A stretch of DNA of 64,000 bases from Diphasiastrum complanatum (lineage: Eukaryota > Streptophyta > Lycopodiopsida > Lycopodiales > Lycopodiaceae): NCBI GenBank assembly GCA_029204225.1, contig CM055111.1, positions 19,013,015 to 19,077,014 of the forward strand, given 5' to 3'. Position numbers and translations under genes: made by a program. Shown here one piece after another: positions 47,201 through 60,596 of the stretch (its first letter is position 1; each line of letters starts with the position of its first letter). Under the pieces are notes generated by a model that saw only the letters and a program-made list of their open reading frames with translations, had not been told where the DNA came from and did no database searches.

Positions 47201-47939
47201 GATGTTTCTTGCCTACTTATAGACAGTGCTCTCACTTAACTAATCATAACTATCTTGAGGGATAGTTAGCCCTTGTTAAGTATTATTTTAGTCTACATTG
47301 GGCCCTTATTGGCCTATTATCCTTATGCTCGAAATACTTTTTCAATTTAGAATCTAGATGCATGTGCCTGACATTGCAGTGTAGAGTAAAATAATAAGTG
47401 TTGTTGTTGTGGCAGGGTCCATTTCGACGAAATGATGTCGGATTTGGGAGCCTTCTATTGCAAGCTATGGGGGCATGTTGAGTGAAATAGACCTAACCCC
47501 ACATCATTATGAAAGGTCAAGATTAGGAACAAGTGATTGTTATCCAGCAATCACTTTAGCATTTGTGGGACCCAGCTCCAACATACAAGTAACATAATAC
47601 CCATGCTCAAATGTAGCTATTGCGTGCACGTAAGCATTCATATGACCTATGCTCTAGATGTATATTTAAATGCTCTCAAAGCCAAATCTAGTAGACACAT
47701 GCTCTATTGTTCATTGTCTTAGCCATTCATGTTAAATGAGTTATGACGTCTCATATTTCCTCTATACTTTTGTTGTTAAGTAGAGTAAGTCATAATTTAT
47801 TTTATTGATGAACACACTGAACTTAGCTTTGTTGCATGGCAAGTAATAATAATGAGTGCCATGAGACGACACAATGTTTTTAGAAATGGGGACATTTGTC
47901 CTGTAATAAGGCCCTCGATATCATGTAGTGGAATGTTGT
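44251..47939. other. 3.7 kb AT-rich, no recognisable content
   Basis: I find no plausible gene, element terminus, tandem array or long simple repeat. Open frames here are short, start at arbitrary codons and lack motifs. It may be very old decayed repeat DNA. Confidence 0.5.
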
Positions 47940-48294
47940 AATAGATCCTAACACCACAGTAGGGCAAATACTAACTGATCCACCCAACCTTGCCTACTCC
48001 CTGATATAGAGTAAGCCCCTCCTAGCCCAGTGTGAGGACTTGCAGCATGCAACTGCCAAGTGTCGGCCACGTGGCACTGACGTGGCCGACTGCACGTCGG
48101 GACCCAACTGGGGGCCCTATCCTGCTGACAGGGTCTCTAGGCTGTGTTAGGCCTGCCATGGCTATGGACCGTGCTGGGGCACACTACTCACACTGTCTTG
48201 CCTTGTTCGTCATGTACGCTGGACACGACCCTGACTGTGGTATCTGACCTATCTATGTTCCCTAGGGTTCGGCACTGGTTACGAGCTCGTAACA
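47940..48294 (-). mobile_element. Chromovirus 3' LTR (outer end approximate)
   Basis: On the minus strand it starts TGTTACGAGCTCGTAACC at 48294, directly after the polypurine tract AAGGGAGAGGGAG (48307-48295). The opening GTTACGAGCTCGTAAC is a perfect 16-bp palindrome. The far end is not defined; 47940 is a guess from the change to GC-richer sequence. Confidence 0.6.
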
Positions 48295-48305
48295 CTCCCT
48301 CTCCC

Positions 48306-49745
48306 TTAAGAACCGTCTTGGTCCTCTAAGACAAAGTCTGGAAAAATCTTGTGAAGGACACTGCCTCTTTCCCAAGTGGCATTCTCAACAGGCTGATTAT
48401 TCCACTTAACCAGATATTCTCGATATAGAGTATGATGAGTCTGCATCTCTCTACTATCAAGAATCTCCTCTAGTTCATGTGGAGGTTGTTGAGGATCCAA
48501 TGGGAGATCTAGAACACTGTCCCCTACCAGATTGTCTGATCTGGTTAAGGCTTTTCATAACTGACTTACATGAAAGACTAGAAAAACCTTACTGCTGTGT
48601 GGGAGTTCTAGTTCATAGGTGACCTACTGATGGTAAAGGGACCACAATACCTTGGAGACAACTTAGCAAACACTCCTAATTTGAGGGTTTTAGAGTCTAC
48701 TGGGACTCTCAAGTAGACTTTCTCACTAGTGGAGAACTGCACATCCCGTCTGTGTGGATCTGCATAATGTCTGGCTCGATCTTGGGACTGCCTAATGCTA
48801 CGCTTAGCATGTTCTATCATCTGGTTTAGGTCCTCTAAAAAGTTTATGGCTGCTTCAACTTTTTCTTGTTTAAACCCTACAGCTGTGGGTGAGCGTGGCT
48901 GAAAACCGTACATCAGCATAAATGGGTTGTATCCCATAGCTAAATGTTTAGTACTGTTGTAAGCAAACTCTAATATGGAGAGATACTCCTCCCAATTAGT
49001 CTACTTCTTGCTGACGTATGCACGAAGCATATCCTCCAGCACCTGATGTACTCTCTCTGTTTGACCGTCCGTCTATGGATGGTCAGTGGTACTCATATTA
49101 ATTTTAGTATGGAGATGATGGAGTACTGCCCTCCAAAAATTTCCAGTAAACTTATTGTCCCGGTCGCTGACTATGTCGAAAGGTAGACCGTACAATTTAA
49201 ATAGCCTGTCTACAAACAACCTTGCTAACTCTGGAGCTCTAACGGTTGTTTTGGTCGAAATGAAATGAGCCATTTTGGTCAGACGGTCAGCTGTGACCCA
49301 TATAGCGTCATTACCCTTTTGGGTTTTAGGTAGGCCTACTATAAAATCCATGGAGATACTCTCCCATTTACCAGCTAGTATTTCTAAGGGATGCAACAAC
49401 CCTCCTGCCTTTAAATGCTCTGCTTTGTTTACTTGACATTTCTGGCAACTGGTTACATACTGGTGGACATCCTTTTTCATACTGGGCCAGAAAAATTGCC
49501 TACGAAGAAGCTCATAGGTCTGTATGCCTGGGTGTCCCGCAATAGGATTGTCATGACATTCATATAGGACATGCTGCCTATAATCCTCTGAATTGGGGAC
49601 ACATACTCTATCTCCATAGAGCAAGTACTCATCCTGAATGAAATATTGTTTCCATTTGAATCCTTGAGTCAACTGACCCTCAACCACTGGGGTTTGCTTG
49701 GGTAATACAAGCTCAGAATCCTCAACGTCATCTGACGACGTATAC
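48306..49745 (-). pseudogene. Ty3/gypsy chromovirus integrase with chromodomain
   Basis: From about 49690 down: integrase zinc region (HVLYECHDNPIAGHPG ... CQKCQ), catalytic core MDFIVGLPKTQKGND, IVSDRDNKFTGNFW, then TDGQTERVHQVLED, the MGYNPFMLMYGFQPRSP segment, the C-terminal LSPRYCGPFTI, and a chromodomain (ILDSREMQTHHTLYREYLVKWNNQ ending VENATWER, about 48460-48370). In-frame stops: TAG before TDGQTE, where Gln fits (HPQTDGQ), TAG in SKK-stop-TNWEE, and one TGA; one frameshift precedes YELELPHSS. RT and RNase H are missing above 49745. Chromodomains of this class direct integration to heterochromatin. Confidence 0.93.
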
Positions 49746-49914
49746 TAAGTTATTAAACTTAACATCTGAACTTTGAAATTATGACAGGATTGGTTACCCT
49801 TTGCTGGAGATCAGCAGGAAGCCCATTGTAGACGTTCTTCAAGTACTTGGTTGTCTAAGTTTGTAATTCACCAAGGAGGCAACTGTGGGCTTAATTTCCA
49901 ACAGTCCCCCTTAA
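49746..49914 (-). mobile_element. Copia LTR tip and polypurine tract
   Basis: On the minus strand TTAAGGGGGAC (49914-49904) is followed by TGTTGGAAATTAAGCCC from 49903. About 160 bp of LTR remain before the chromovirus fragment begins near 49745. Confidence 0.7.
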
Positions 49915-50455
49915 GGTCACGGTTGGTGCCTTGGTATCTTCGTCAAGTTCAGCATGTTGAAGAATTCTTGATAATCCATTCCTTGGACTTGAGTGAATCC
50001 TTTAGCCACCAAACGTGCTTTCCATTTTGCAATGGAACCATCAGAGTTGATCTTCTTCTTGAAGATCCACTTGTTGTCAATAACTCTCTTGTGAGTAGGA
50101 AAGTCAACCAATGTCCAGGTCTGATTTGTCAAAAGTGAATTGTACTCGCTTTCCATAGCTTCTTGCCACTTCACAGCATCCTTGGAGTTAATTGCTTCGG
50201 CTAGGCTCTCTGTTTCTTCTGATGAAGTCCAGAATGATTGAGGTGCATACCTCTCAGGAATTGTCCAAGTCCGTGAGGATGTGCGGACGTTGGGTTGACC
50301 AGGATGCGATGATGCTCCTTCTTGAATTTCTTCAGATCTGCTCGAGCTAGCTTGGTCTGTCCTGATGACAAGTACTGTCGACTGCTCAGCTTCTGTAGCT
50401 GTAGCTGCAAGTTCTGTAGAAGGAACATCAACGTTGGAAGAATTATATCAATCAG
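49915..50455 (-). pseudogene. Ty1/copia RT N-terminal fragment
   Basis: Reads EAINSKDA, KWQEAMESEYNSLLTNQTW, VDFPTHKRVIDNKWIFKKK, KARLVAKGFTQVQGMDYQEFF, the standard start of copia RT, preceded by a Ser/Gln-rich linker. It ends just before the polypurine tract, so the catalytic RT and RNase H have been deleted. It probably belongs to the element at 53856-51463, now split by the plus-strand segment between. Confidence 0.88.
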
Positions 50456-51460
50456 CAAAGATACATTTATAACCTATTATTCAAATATCAAATGGTTGTT
50501 TGTAAACCAGCCAAAACTCCAATGGATCCAAGGTCAAAATATTTGAAGGAGCAGTGTCCCTAGTTTTTCCAAGAAGTTGAACAAATGAAACAATATCCTT
50601 ATCATTCTATTATTGGTTCTCTCATGTATGCCATGATATGTAGTAGACCTGACATTTCTTATTTAGTTAGTACACTATTCAATACATGTTGAATTAAAGT
50701 TTTAAGTTCTTATTTCACAGTCGACACATAATTATTGCATTTGTTATGGTGGGAATTTGAATGATGATTCAAATGACCAAATTAATCTTCTTTAAAGTTT
50801 TACAGATGCAGATTGGCTGGGGATGTTGATAGGAGAAAGTCGACATCATGATATGTCTTTGTATTCAAAAAGGTTTTGTCTCTTGGAACAACAAGAAGTA
50901 GAATTCGACTACATTATCTTCAACAAAGGCCAAACACATTGTCGCTGCACTTGCTAAAAAGAAGCTATCTAGTTAAGGTGTCTATTGTCAGCGGACATTA
51001 ATCTTAGTAAGATACAAGCAACTTTTGTCTTTTGCAACAATCAGAGTAGAATTGCTTTATCTTTTGATCTCTGGTATCATTCCCAAAGCAAGCACATTGA
51101 GATAAAATATCATTTCATCAAAGAAAAATTACTTAAAAGGGAGATCATTATGATCTTTTGCATAACAAAGTTCATGACAACGGATATCTTTACTAAAGCA
51201 TTATCATTGACAATCATTCTAAGTTTGGCAGTATGCTCAACTTAATACCTTGATTTTTCATGAGTTCATAGGGGAGTGTTAGATTTCATTACTTAAATCA
51301 TTTTGTAATGTGGAACTACTTTTTGCAGCTTTACTCGCATTATTGAGACAATGCCAAAGGTGTCAAAGACCATTTGCAGAAATATATGTATTGTCGACAT
51401 AGAGTCAAATCATTTGTCAAGGGTTTCCAAATAGCAACTGGAGCAGATTTGATAGTGGAA
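50456..51460 (+). pseudogene. Ty1/copia RNase H end with polypurine tract and partial LTR
   Basis: In broken frames: SIIGSLMYAMICSRPDISY-like and FTDADWAGDVDRRKSTS (RNase H) near 50590-50850, then SKHIEIKYHFIKEKL near 51080. The polypurine tract TAGGGGAG ends at 51276 and TGTTAGATTTCATTAC opens the LTR at 51277, which is cut near 51460. Orientation is opposite to the copia sequences on both sides. Confidence 0.8.
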
Positions 51461-51462
51461 TT

Positions 51463-53250
51463 TTATCCACTAGATATTTTGGGTCCCTTATGCATGAAGT
51501 AGTAGGCTGCATCGTCCATAGATCGGGATGGAGGTTGTCTGGGTCGATTTGATCTTCTTGACCCTCTGCTATTCAGGCTCATATTTTCGACCCTTGGGTC
51601 AAAATTTAACTGTTTGACCCTTGGGTCAAAATTATGTTGTTCCACCCTTAAGTCAGAAATTTTTGTAGCTTTTCCCTTGTGGTCAAAAAATGACCTCTGC
51701 TTGTGAATGTCTTTTCTGTGTCCATATTGAAGAGCTTGTATGTCTTGTGATTTGGAGAGTAGCCAATGAAAATCGATTTTCTGCTTGTGTTGTCCAGCTT
51801 CTTCCTGAGATCTTTAGGGATCTAAGCATAAGCAATGCAACCAAACACTCTAATGTTTTTGAGTGATGATTTTGATCCTATCCACACCTTATATGGTGTC
51901 TTGCCATTCAGGGCTTTGGTGATGGATCGATTTTGTAGATAGGCGGCTGTAGTCACAGCTTCTGCCCAAAATTTCTTTGGAAGAGAGGCATGGGCCAGCA
52001 TGCTCTTGGTACTCTTGATGAGTGTCCGATTCTTCCGTTCATCAATACCATTGGACTGAGGTGAGTAGCTAGTTGTGAATTGTTGATGTATTTTGTTCGC
52101 TTTGCAGAACTCCTTAAATTCTATGGAAATAAATTTTCTCCCTCCATCTGTACATAGAGCTTTGATCTTCCTCTGGATTTGATTTTCTATAGACACCTTG
52201 AACTGCATGAAGGACTTGAATGCCTCTTATTTGTTTTTCAGAAAATAAGTTGCAGTCCTTCGAGAGAAGTCATCGATGAAGGTTAGAAGGTATAGAGCTC
52301 CCCCTTTGGAAGCAATCTGCATCGGGCCACAGATGTCGCTATGTACAAGATCTAGCAGGCCTTTGGAAGTATGAACTGAGTCATAAATGAAAGGACTTCT
52401 AGCATGCTTGCTGATTATATAGCTTTCACATGGAGAAGTTGTCTTGTTGACAGAAGACAGATCTTGTACAGTCTCTGGATCGACATTTGTTGAATACCAT
52501 TGAAGTTCAAATGGCCTAATCTGAAATGCCGAAGCATATCAGATGATTCAAAGAGCTTGAATGTTGGAAGAATAATAGTGGCTGAGTTTGTAGAGGTTGC
52601 CACTTCTTCTCCCAAAAGCTAAAACTTTATGGGATTTGTCAAGGATGGTGCAGTTATTTGTGTCAAATTTGACCCTTTGATCAGAATCAACGATTCTGCT
52701 AACTGAGAGTAGGTTTTTGGTCAGATTTGGTACGTGGAGAATGACCCTTATGAAATTTGACCCTTATTGTTCCTTCACCATGGATTGAATGTGATGAGTT
52801 GTCTCCAAGTTGCACAACTCGAGAGTGGATGAAAGATTTTTAATCTTTGAACCAGTCTTGATGGTGAGTCATGTGTTGAGTTGCTCCAAAATTGAGATAC
52901 CAGGAATCGATATCTTGTTGTTCTCCGACCTTGGTCATAAAGGCTGCTTCATCTTCCTCTTGCTGCTGTGTCGGAAAACTGGTTGAAGCACTATGTGCTT
53001 GTTGTTGGAACTACTTTTTCTTCTCATTGTTGAATTTCAAAGTTCTGTAGCCCTTGATTTCATGTCTAGTTCTCTTGCGTTATCTATAGAATAGTTTCTG
53101 CTTTGGTTGGAATGATGAAGAGTTCGAATTCGATCCTAAGCCAAAAGAATTTGACTTTGAGCCAGAATTCGACCCAGAGCCAAAATTTGATCCTGAGTCA
53201 AAATTCAAACCAGACTGCATATTGCTCTTCTTTTTGGATCTAATCATCTA
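51463..53250 (-). pseudogene. Ty1/copia gag linker-protease-integrase, decayed
   Basis: From about 53230 down: a gag linker with repeated FDSGS/FGSGS-type units; the protease motif reads WYLNFGATQHMTHH (about 52885-52893), so the catalytic Asp-Ser-Gly has become Asn-Phe-Gly; pre-integrase remnants; integrase core with LCTDGGRKFISIEF and YSPQSNGIDERKNRTL (Glu kept); KVWIGSKSSLKN and VFGCIAYA, then TAG; last, a linker with tandem NFDPRV units (51640-51590). Stops and frameshifts throughout. RT continues at 50.2 kb beyond an inserted segment. Confidence 0.88.
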
Positions 53251-53603
53251 ATTTTTTTGAATATAGAGCTTGAGGATACGGCCCTGAGCCTAAGGATGAT
53301 GCAAATTTTCTGATTTCCTTCAACGACTAAGCCAATTGCAGCCATTTGCTCCATAAGATTTTTGAAAGTGTTACTATGACTTGCAACACTTTCTGCTTCT
53401 GACATCTTCAAGTTGAAGAATTTATTCCTCTACTGGTTTATTCTATTGAGCATTACTATTGTTTTCATTCATCTTGATTATTTTGCTAGTAACTACTGCA
53501 CTTCCGATCCAAAACTTCCGCTACTATTCTGTATTCCAACTTGATATCAGAGTTCTATTTCTATCACCTCTCTACTAATCTAATATCAGGCAGATTTCCG
53601 ACA

Positions 53604-53615
53604 TGGTATCAAAGC
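53604..53615 (+). promoter_or_regulatory. Degenerate copia primer-binding site
   Basis: TGGTATCAAAGC differs by one base from the TGGTATCAGAGC site; a weaker version, TGATATCAGAG, lies at about 53540. They are on the plus strand, opposite to the copia pol at 51-53 kb, so they belong to another insertion or to rearranged sequence. No LTR could be delimited. Confidence 0.45.
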
Positions 53616-53652
53616 TTCTGTTATAATTAGAGTTCTACTAATCCAATACCGT

Positions 53653-54541
53653 TCAATACTTCCACAGTATTCCACGGATTTCTGACATGAGGGAGCTGCG
53701 ACCGCTTGTGAGGGACCCTCGCACGCCTTGGCTAAGCATCAAAGTTTGCAATTCTTCTTCTTGCTCGGAAGCTAGTGTTGCATAAAAATTTGAAACATAA
53801 GTTCTCGTGCTCTCACCACTACCGAACTCTGACATGATTATTACATTCATAAACATTCAATACATTACAAGGAATCCTAATGCTTGAATGTAAAACTTTT
53901 ATCCAAAAATATATTGAAATGTAAAACCTTAATCCAAAAATATATTAAAATAGAGTAGAAAAAAAATCAATCATAAAACTTTAATGCATATTAGCGTTAG
54001 ACTGTCATATTTGTGATAACAAAAAAAAGGATAAACGTGCGTTTATAATCTACAACAAGATGCAAAAGAATCATATAAGAATCTTCATATAGAAATTGTA
54101 CTATCTAAAAATCAAAACATGAGAATCATATAAGAATCTGCATATAAGAATCATACTATCTAAATATCGAAAGATAAGAATCAACGTATTTTCAAATTGA
54201 CTAATTTTGTGTTATTTGTGTTTTGTACTTGTGCATACATGCAGTTTATCACAAGGAGATAAATTACATTCAGATCAGTCTAGCGATGAAGACAACACTT
54301 AAGTCAACATGGTAAATAATAAAAATGCATTATAAGTTAAACATGACTTCAAATATTATGCTAAAGATATATGTACTTGATATTTGTTTCTCACATAGAA
54401 ACTATTTTCAAGATAAAATATGGTGCACATGCATCAAGAGTGATGGAAAGATGCGTGAAAGACACATTGTTGAAAATCATTTGTGGAAGTTTGGACAAAA
54501 AGATGAGGGTCAACCATCGCATTTGGAAAACGTTGAGGTTT
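53653..54541. other. Stretch without a supported gene
   Basis: A minus-strand frame (53832-53653) reads MSEFGSGESTRTYVSNFYATLASEQ from an ATG but has no recognisable family. The rest is AT-rich. Nothing else is supportable. Confidence 0.35.
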
Positions 54542-54873
<332 letters not shown>

Positions 54874-55387
54874 TGGACTCCATATTACTACAAAAAAATC
54901 CCCGTTATAAGCTTTTTTCGATTCCGCCAAGTCTTTTAATCTCATGTTGCATAGTTTCACTCAAAAATAAATAATTAAAAGGAGCCAAGTTTATACAAGA
55001 GGCAAATTTCAAAGTCAAGCATTGTGTGTTCGTGATGAAGAGCATTAACTCTACCGCAAATATCATATCAAATTTCACCACGACCCCACTCTTCAAATTT
55101 TAACATTGTCATCCTATGAGACTGGTTAATTCTCGTGTTGTCTCTTTCCAACTACCTTCACATAATATGATCAACTTATAAAATCAATGTTAGTTAACAA
55201 GCAAATTTTAAGTTATGTATAGCAAACATGTTGCCAAAACTAAAACATAAATAAGTTTCTTTCATTACCTAAACATCTTCCTACTATACCTAGAAAACTC
55301 CTAGTACTAATTATTTTCTCAGTCTCAAATCTTTGTTCCAACAAGAGGTCATTTTGTTGTGGAAGTTAGCATTGAATGTTTATATGC

Positions 55388-55740
55388 AGAATAACATATC
55401 GCGGGGATTTCGACGTGGGCGTCCGACGGATTTTTGAAAATTTCGACGCGTCAGATTCCGACACCTAGGTAAAAATTCCCAAATTGGATGTCTGGTGATC
55501 GGGAAACTGTGGCGCCAACCAATTTTCAAACTTGCCATCGAATTCCAACATGTCGACACGCAGACGTGGATATGGCCTAGCATATTGTTTATCGAAAAAA
55601 AAAATAGTTGGCATCCGACGTGGACGCCAGAATGTGACGGACGTCAAAGTCCGACGTCCATGTCATTGATCTGAGACCACAAAAAATGGAAATTTGATGT
55701 GGTACAAAAATAGATGTCAAATTCTGACGTTTGTTTGGTT
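55388..55740. mobile_element. Relic of a CACTA subterminal region
   Basis: ATCGCGGGGATTTCGACGTGG followed by GTCCGACGG, TCAGATTCCGACA, CATCCGACGTGGACG and AAGTCCGACGTCC matches the subterminal style of the element at 20846-22983 (GTCGGA/TCCGAC pairs near a CGCG-ATTTTCGA edge). No CACTA tip or target duplication survives. Confidence 0.65.
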
Positions 55741-56088
55741 TTCGAGATTTCATGCAGTTCTACAGATTTCTTCTCACTTTTTTGTGTGTAGGTTTGGAGC
55801 GTTTGGAGGTGCGCTTGGAGCTTTTGGTGCTTGGAGTTGTTGGGGCATTTGGAGCCTTTGGACCATTGTGGTGACTGTGTTTTGCTTCTTTTTTTTTGGG
55901 AGAGAAAGTTTGTTTTGTTTGTTTTTGTGAGAGAAAGTGAGGAGGGAGAAAAAAATGAGAGAAAAGACTGTAAAGCAAATAGTTACATTATTGTAGAATA
56001 GTAAAAATAATGCAAATATAATAATGTAATAGATAATGTAAAGATAGAAAGGTAATAGATAGTGTATGAACTTTAAATTTGTAATTTT

Positions 56089-56413
<325 letters not shown>

Positions 56414-58000
56414 TAAAATAGACTGAAAGATTTAATAGAGTGAGAGAGAGAGAAGTGATTGTTATAATCTTATAGAAATTATTACATTTGTGGAAATAAA
56501 ATATAAATTAGATGATAAGAGAGAGACAGAGAGAGAGGAACACAGATTTCACATAGTCCCTCTTGACAAGTCAAGACCAATCCTTTGAATCCTTTTGTCT
56601 TATAGCATAATAGGTTAAAATGAAACCGAAAAAAACTTATAGTTAAAATACCATAAAGTGAAGCAAGTTTTAGGATACTCAATTGTTACCTGCCACCATC
56701 CCACAAAACACAACCGGACAAATTAGTTTAGTGAGGAAGACATGTGTCATAGTTGAGCATCAGTTGTCATCCATGTTTGAAACAAGATTCACCATCAGCT
56801 TAAGTAAAATTAACAATCATCAGTCCAATCTTCCCTACCACGCATTTTGCCATATCGTAGGTCTTGTCCTAATACCATCGTATCAGGGCATCCGCCATAC
56901 TGGTTAGTATAAGGCAAGTAATCCTATAGTTACATACACTGATGAAGGCCTAATCAATCACAAGAAGTGAAAAAGGTGTAGTTTGGTCATAGAGGTCGGT
57001 AACAGGGCATATCCATGCCATCCTGCACCCATCAGTACTAGTGAAGTTTTTTGGTACCTGATGGACCCTATGTACAAACGCTTGGGCAAATCCATGCCAT
57101 TCACGTTAACCAAACACTGCATTGATTCATCATATTAAGATGTTGAACAACTGTAACTTAATAAACTGCTATAGTCCATTATTGTGTTTTGATGCAACAA
57201 GTAAAGTGTGTAAGTTCTCGTAGGTATCATGGTACCTCCATACCATCCTGACCCCGAAGATTAGTACCATAGTCTTCTACGAGTGTGGTAGGTACAGAGC
57301 ATATCCATGCTTTCCAGTGCTCCTACTCATGCACTTTAACTCATGAATACATATGAGCAAGGGTTATTATCACTTATAAAGATAAGGTTTCTTACATAGG
57401 ATTTTCCTTTGTCGTATGTCTTGCTATTGTTTTTCAACAATTACTTACCCGTATCGTTTTATTCGTACTTTATTAGTTACATAAATCTTTTTAAGAAATG
57501 TCGTAAAGTATACTTCTAGCATTTCACATAATCTTCAACGGTTATGGAGCATAAAGAAATTTTACTATTCTACACCATCATTCACGAAATCTCATCCAAG
57601 TAATTGTGGTTTTTTTTGGAGTCCTCTTGAGAGGTCGACATGATCGTTGCTTCCACTGCGTTTCGACACAAGTTCTAATAGCATTATGATTATCGAGCCA
57701 CGAGTTTCAGCTCATTATCATACATCTTTCTAGAAGTACAGTGTTTCAAGGTAAGCCATTGATTCGTAAGAACGGAATGCGTTCTTCAAGAGCTGTATGC
57801 TTTAGTTACTAAGAATCCGTTATTATGGATCATTTTTAAGCATCAATCTTATGTTCTATGCCTTTTCTACATTTTGCTTTAGAGTAAGCATAAAATACCG
57901 AAAATAGATTTTACAAGTAGAGGTGAGGAAGTCCTCCAAATCCAAGGTAGAGCCTCCAAATGTCCTCCAAGCAACCTGCAAGCTTCAAGATACTCCCCAA
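56414..58000. other. Stretch without recognisable genes
   Basis: No gene or element terminus seen. Part of the region right of about 57900 may be the LTR of the chromovirus that starts at 58990. Confidence 0.45.
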
Positions 58001-58990
58001 CTCCAAGCTAGGATGCCTCCACCTGCAAGTAAGGATTTGCAAGCCTCCAAGGATCTCTCCTCCACTTGTGTCCCTACTCTTTAAACACAAAGATAGATAA
58101 CAAGCTGGCCTCAAGTATTCACCACCCAACCATAGCTAGATCGAAGCTCCAAGCAAGACCTATCTAGCACCCCCTTGCTAACCATAAACAAATCACAAGC
58201 ATACCACAACACTCCATAGCATACTCAATATCCAAACCCTACTTATGTCCCATACCATAAGCAAGATCCAAACCTTAAGCATACTACCACAAGAAAGCAC
58301 TATACACACTAGTAGCAACACTAGAGCATAAGCAAAGCAAACAAGAGATATCTCCCCCTCCCAATGGGCGCCCTACTACCCTCATATAGATGGCCCATGG
58401 ACCCCTCCAATGCACTACGGAGTTTCATGCTCATCCAATGTGAGAGAGAGAAGCCTAGGGGAGTTAAAGAATCTCCAAGAGCCTCCATAGGCTTATGAAA
58501 GGTCAAGAGTCTCCTTCCATAACCTATGACTCTTTGATTGCCTTTCTTGTGGGAGTTGGGAACTCAATGGACACTTTAGAAGAGCGCCCTCCTACTAGGT
58601 CCCATTGCCCAAGTTATGCATGTATACTTTGGTCCTAGACCATGAAAGTGATATGGTTCAAGGTTGAGGCCCAAGGTTTAGAAAAATAGTCATCCAATGA
58701 CTTTCTAACACCTCTCTAGGTTCCATACCTCCATCCAAGGCATAGGCACCTACCTGCCCTTAACCAAGGACACTAGTACCTTAATCTAAGACACCTACCC
58801 TTAATCCTAAGGGTACCCCTTATCCAAGGGTCACGTGACTCCATACCTCTGACCAAGGTATAGGCGCTTGCGTAGCTGCTCTTATCCAAAGGCACATACC
58901 CTTAATCCTAAGGGTAACCCTCCATTTAGCCCCAACACTAAATGGACCAATAGGGGACTGAAGTACTGCTAGTTACATAGGTATGTAACA
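58001..58990 (-). mobile_element. Second chromovirus 3' LTR (outer end uncertain)
   Basis: On the minus strand the LTR starts TGTTACATACCTATGTAAC at 58990, right after the polypurine tract TTTAGGGGGAAGGAA (59005-58991). The opening is a palindrome with 8-bp arms (GTTACATA/TATGTAAC). CCAAGG- and CCTCCA-rich sequence continues to about 57900, so the LTR may be long; the given outer end is a placeholder. Confidence 0.55.
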
Positions 58991-59010
58991 TTCCTTCCCC
59001 CTAAACTCTT

Positions 59011-60440
59011 GTAGGGAAAAATTTAGAAAATTCTTCTAGAGATCAGTCTCCTTTTCCCAGGTATCCTCCTCTTCTGATTTGTCCCTCCACCTGACTAAAA
59101 ATTCCCGAAGCACTCTACTTCATAGAGTCCTCTGCCGGCTATTAACAATCACCTCGGGTTCAGGTGGTCCACTCACGGACTCATCACGAAGAAGTTCTAC
59201 TAGATCTTCCACAGGGACCAGGGTCTCCCCAACCCCCAACGAGGGTTTCAACTTACTAACGTGGAAAACAAGATGAATTCCAATGTTAGTTGGAAGGTCT
59301 AGTTTGTATGCGACCTTGTTTATTACTTGGATAACCTTAAAAGGATTGCAATACCTAGGCGCCAACTTTGCACACTTTTCCCTAGAGTGATTAGGGACTC
59401 TAAAAAACACCCAATCGTTGACCATGAATACCTTGTGCTTCCGAGATAGATCAGCATAGTGCCTTGCCCTGTCCTAGGCACTTCTTATGCTATCTTTAGC
59501 CAACTGTAACATTTCTTGCATATCCACAAGGAAATCAGCTGCGGCTTGCACCCGTAGGTTTTTCATGCCAACACTAATTGGTGATCAAGGTTGAAAACCA
59601 TACATAAGCATGAAAGGGCTGAATCCGGTCGCTGAATGTTTTGCATTGTTATATGCAATACTCTCCTATGGACAGATCATCCAGAATCAGACGGTCAAAC
59701 GGAAAGGACCAATCAGACGATCGAAGATAGCTTGCCAAAAATTTTCAGTGAATTTTGGGTCACGGTCACTGACAATATCGCAAGGCAGCCTGTACAGTCG
59801 AAAAAAGCTTCTCAACAAACAATTGAACTAGTTCTGAAGCTTTAACAGTAGTTTTCGTTGGGATAAATTGAGCAAACTTCGTAAGTCTGTCAACAATGAC
59901 CCAAACCGAATCATGGCCCTTCCCTGTACGTGGAAGCCCGACCACAAAATCCATAGATATACTTTCCCACTTTCCGATAGGAATATCTAAAGGATGTAAT
60001 AGGCCATTAGCCTCTCTGCTTTATTTAACTGGCACTTAGTACATTTAAGTACATAGGCCTCTACCTGACTTTTCATCTTAGGCCACCAAAATTGCCTTCG
60101 AACTAAGTCAAGTGTTCTTTGTATACCCGGATGTCCTACGCATGGACTATCATGACACTCATACAAGATTTGGGCCCTTACAGTGTCATTCTCTGGTACA
60201 CACACCTTTCCTTTACGAAACAAAATCTTGTTTCGAATTAGAAAATCCGTTTCAGTCTTTCCCTGATTCGAGGAATCTTGCAAACCTGAATCGACCCCCA
60301 AAAGTACTTGTTGCCAATACTTTCCAAAAAAAAGATCGAACTCATATAGTCCTTGAAGAGACTGAAACAACCCCGGTTCTATAACAGTAAAGCACAACTG
60401 GTTAATAACCGGTAACTGACTCAAAGCATCCGCTAGACTA
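59011..60440 (-). pseudogene. Second chromovirus integrase with chromodomain, micro-inverted
   Basis: From 60400 down: LLGVDSGLQDSS, integrase zinc region (ILYECHDSPCVGHPGIQ ... CTKCQLNKAE), [46 protein letters not shown], then abruptly sequence on the wrong strand (59672-59728), then IAYNNAKHSATGFSPFMLMYG, integrase C-terminus (VFFRVPNHSREKCAKLAPRYCNPF, VFHVSKLKPSLG) and a chromodomain (EPEVIVNSRQRTL ... RVLREFLVRWRDKSEEEDTWE) down to about 59040. Stops in the chromodomain region are one TGA and one TAG, where Arg and Gln fit. Several frameshifts. RT is missing. Confidence 0.92.
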
Positions 60441-60596
60441 TCTTTGAATGCCTAGAAGCCTAGGGCTTGGACAGGTCAAGGGATTCTTAAGGCCCTCTTT
60501 TCAATCACAATAATCATAGGACATGTCTATTTGTCAAAACAACTCAACGATCATTGGAGGGAAAAAATAGCAAGTCCCTTACCCCATTTCACCTAG

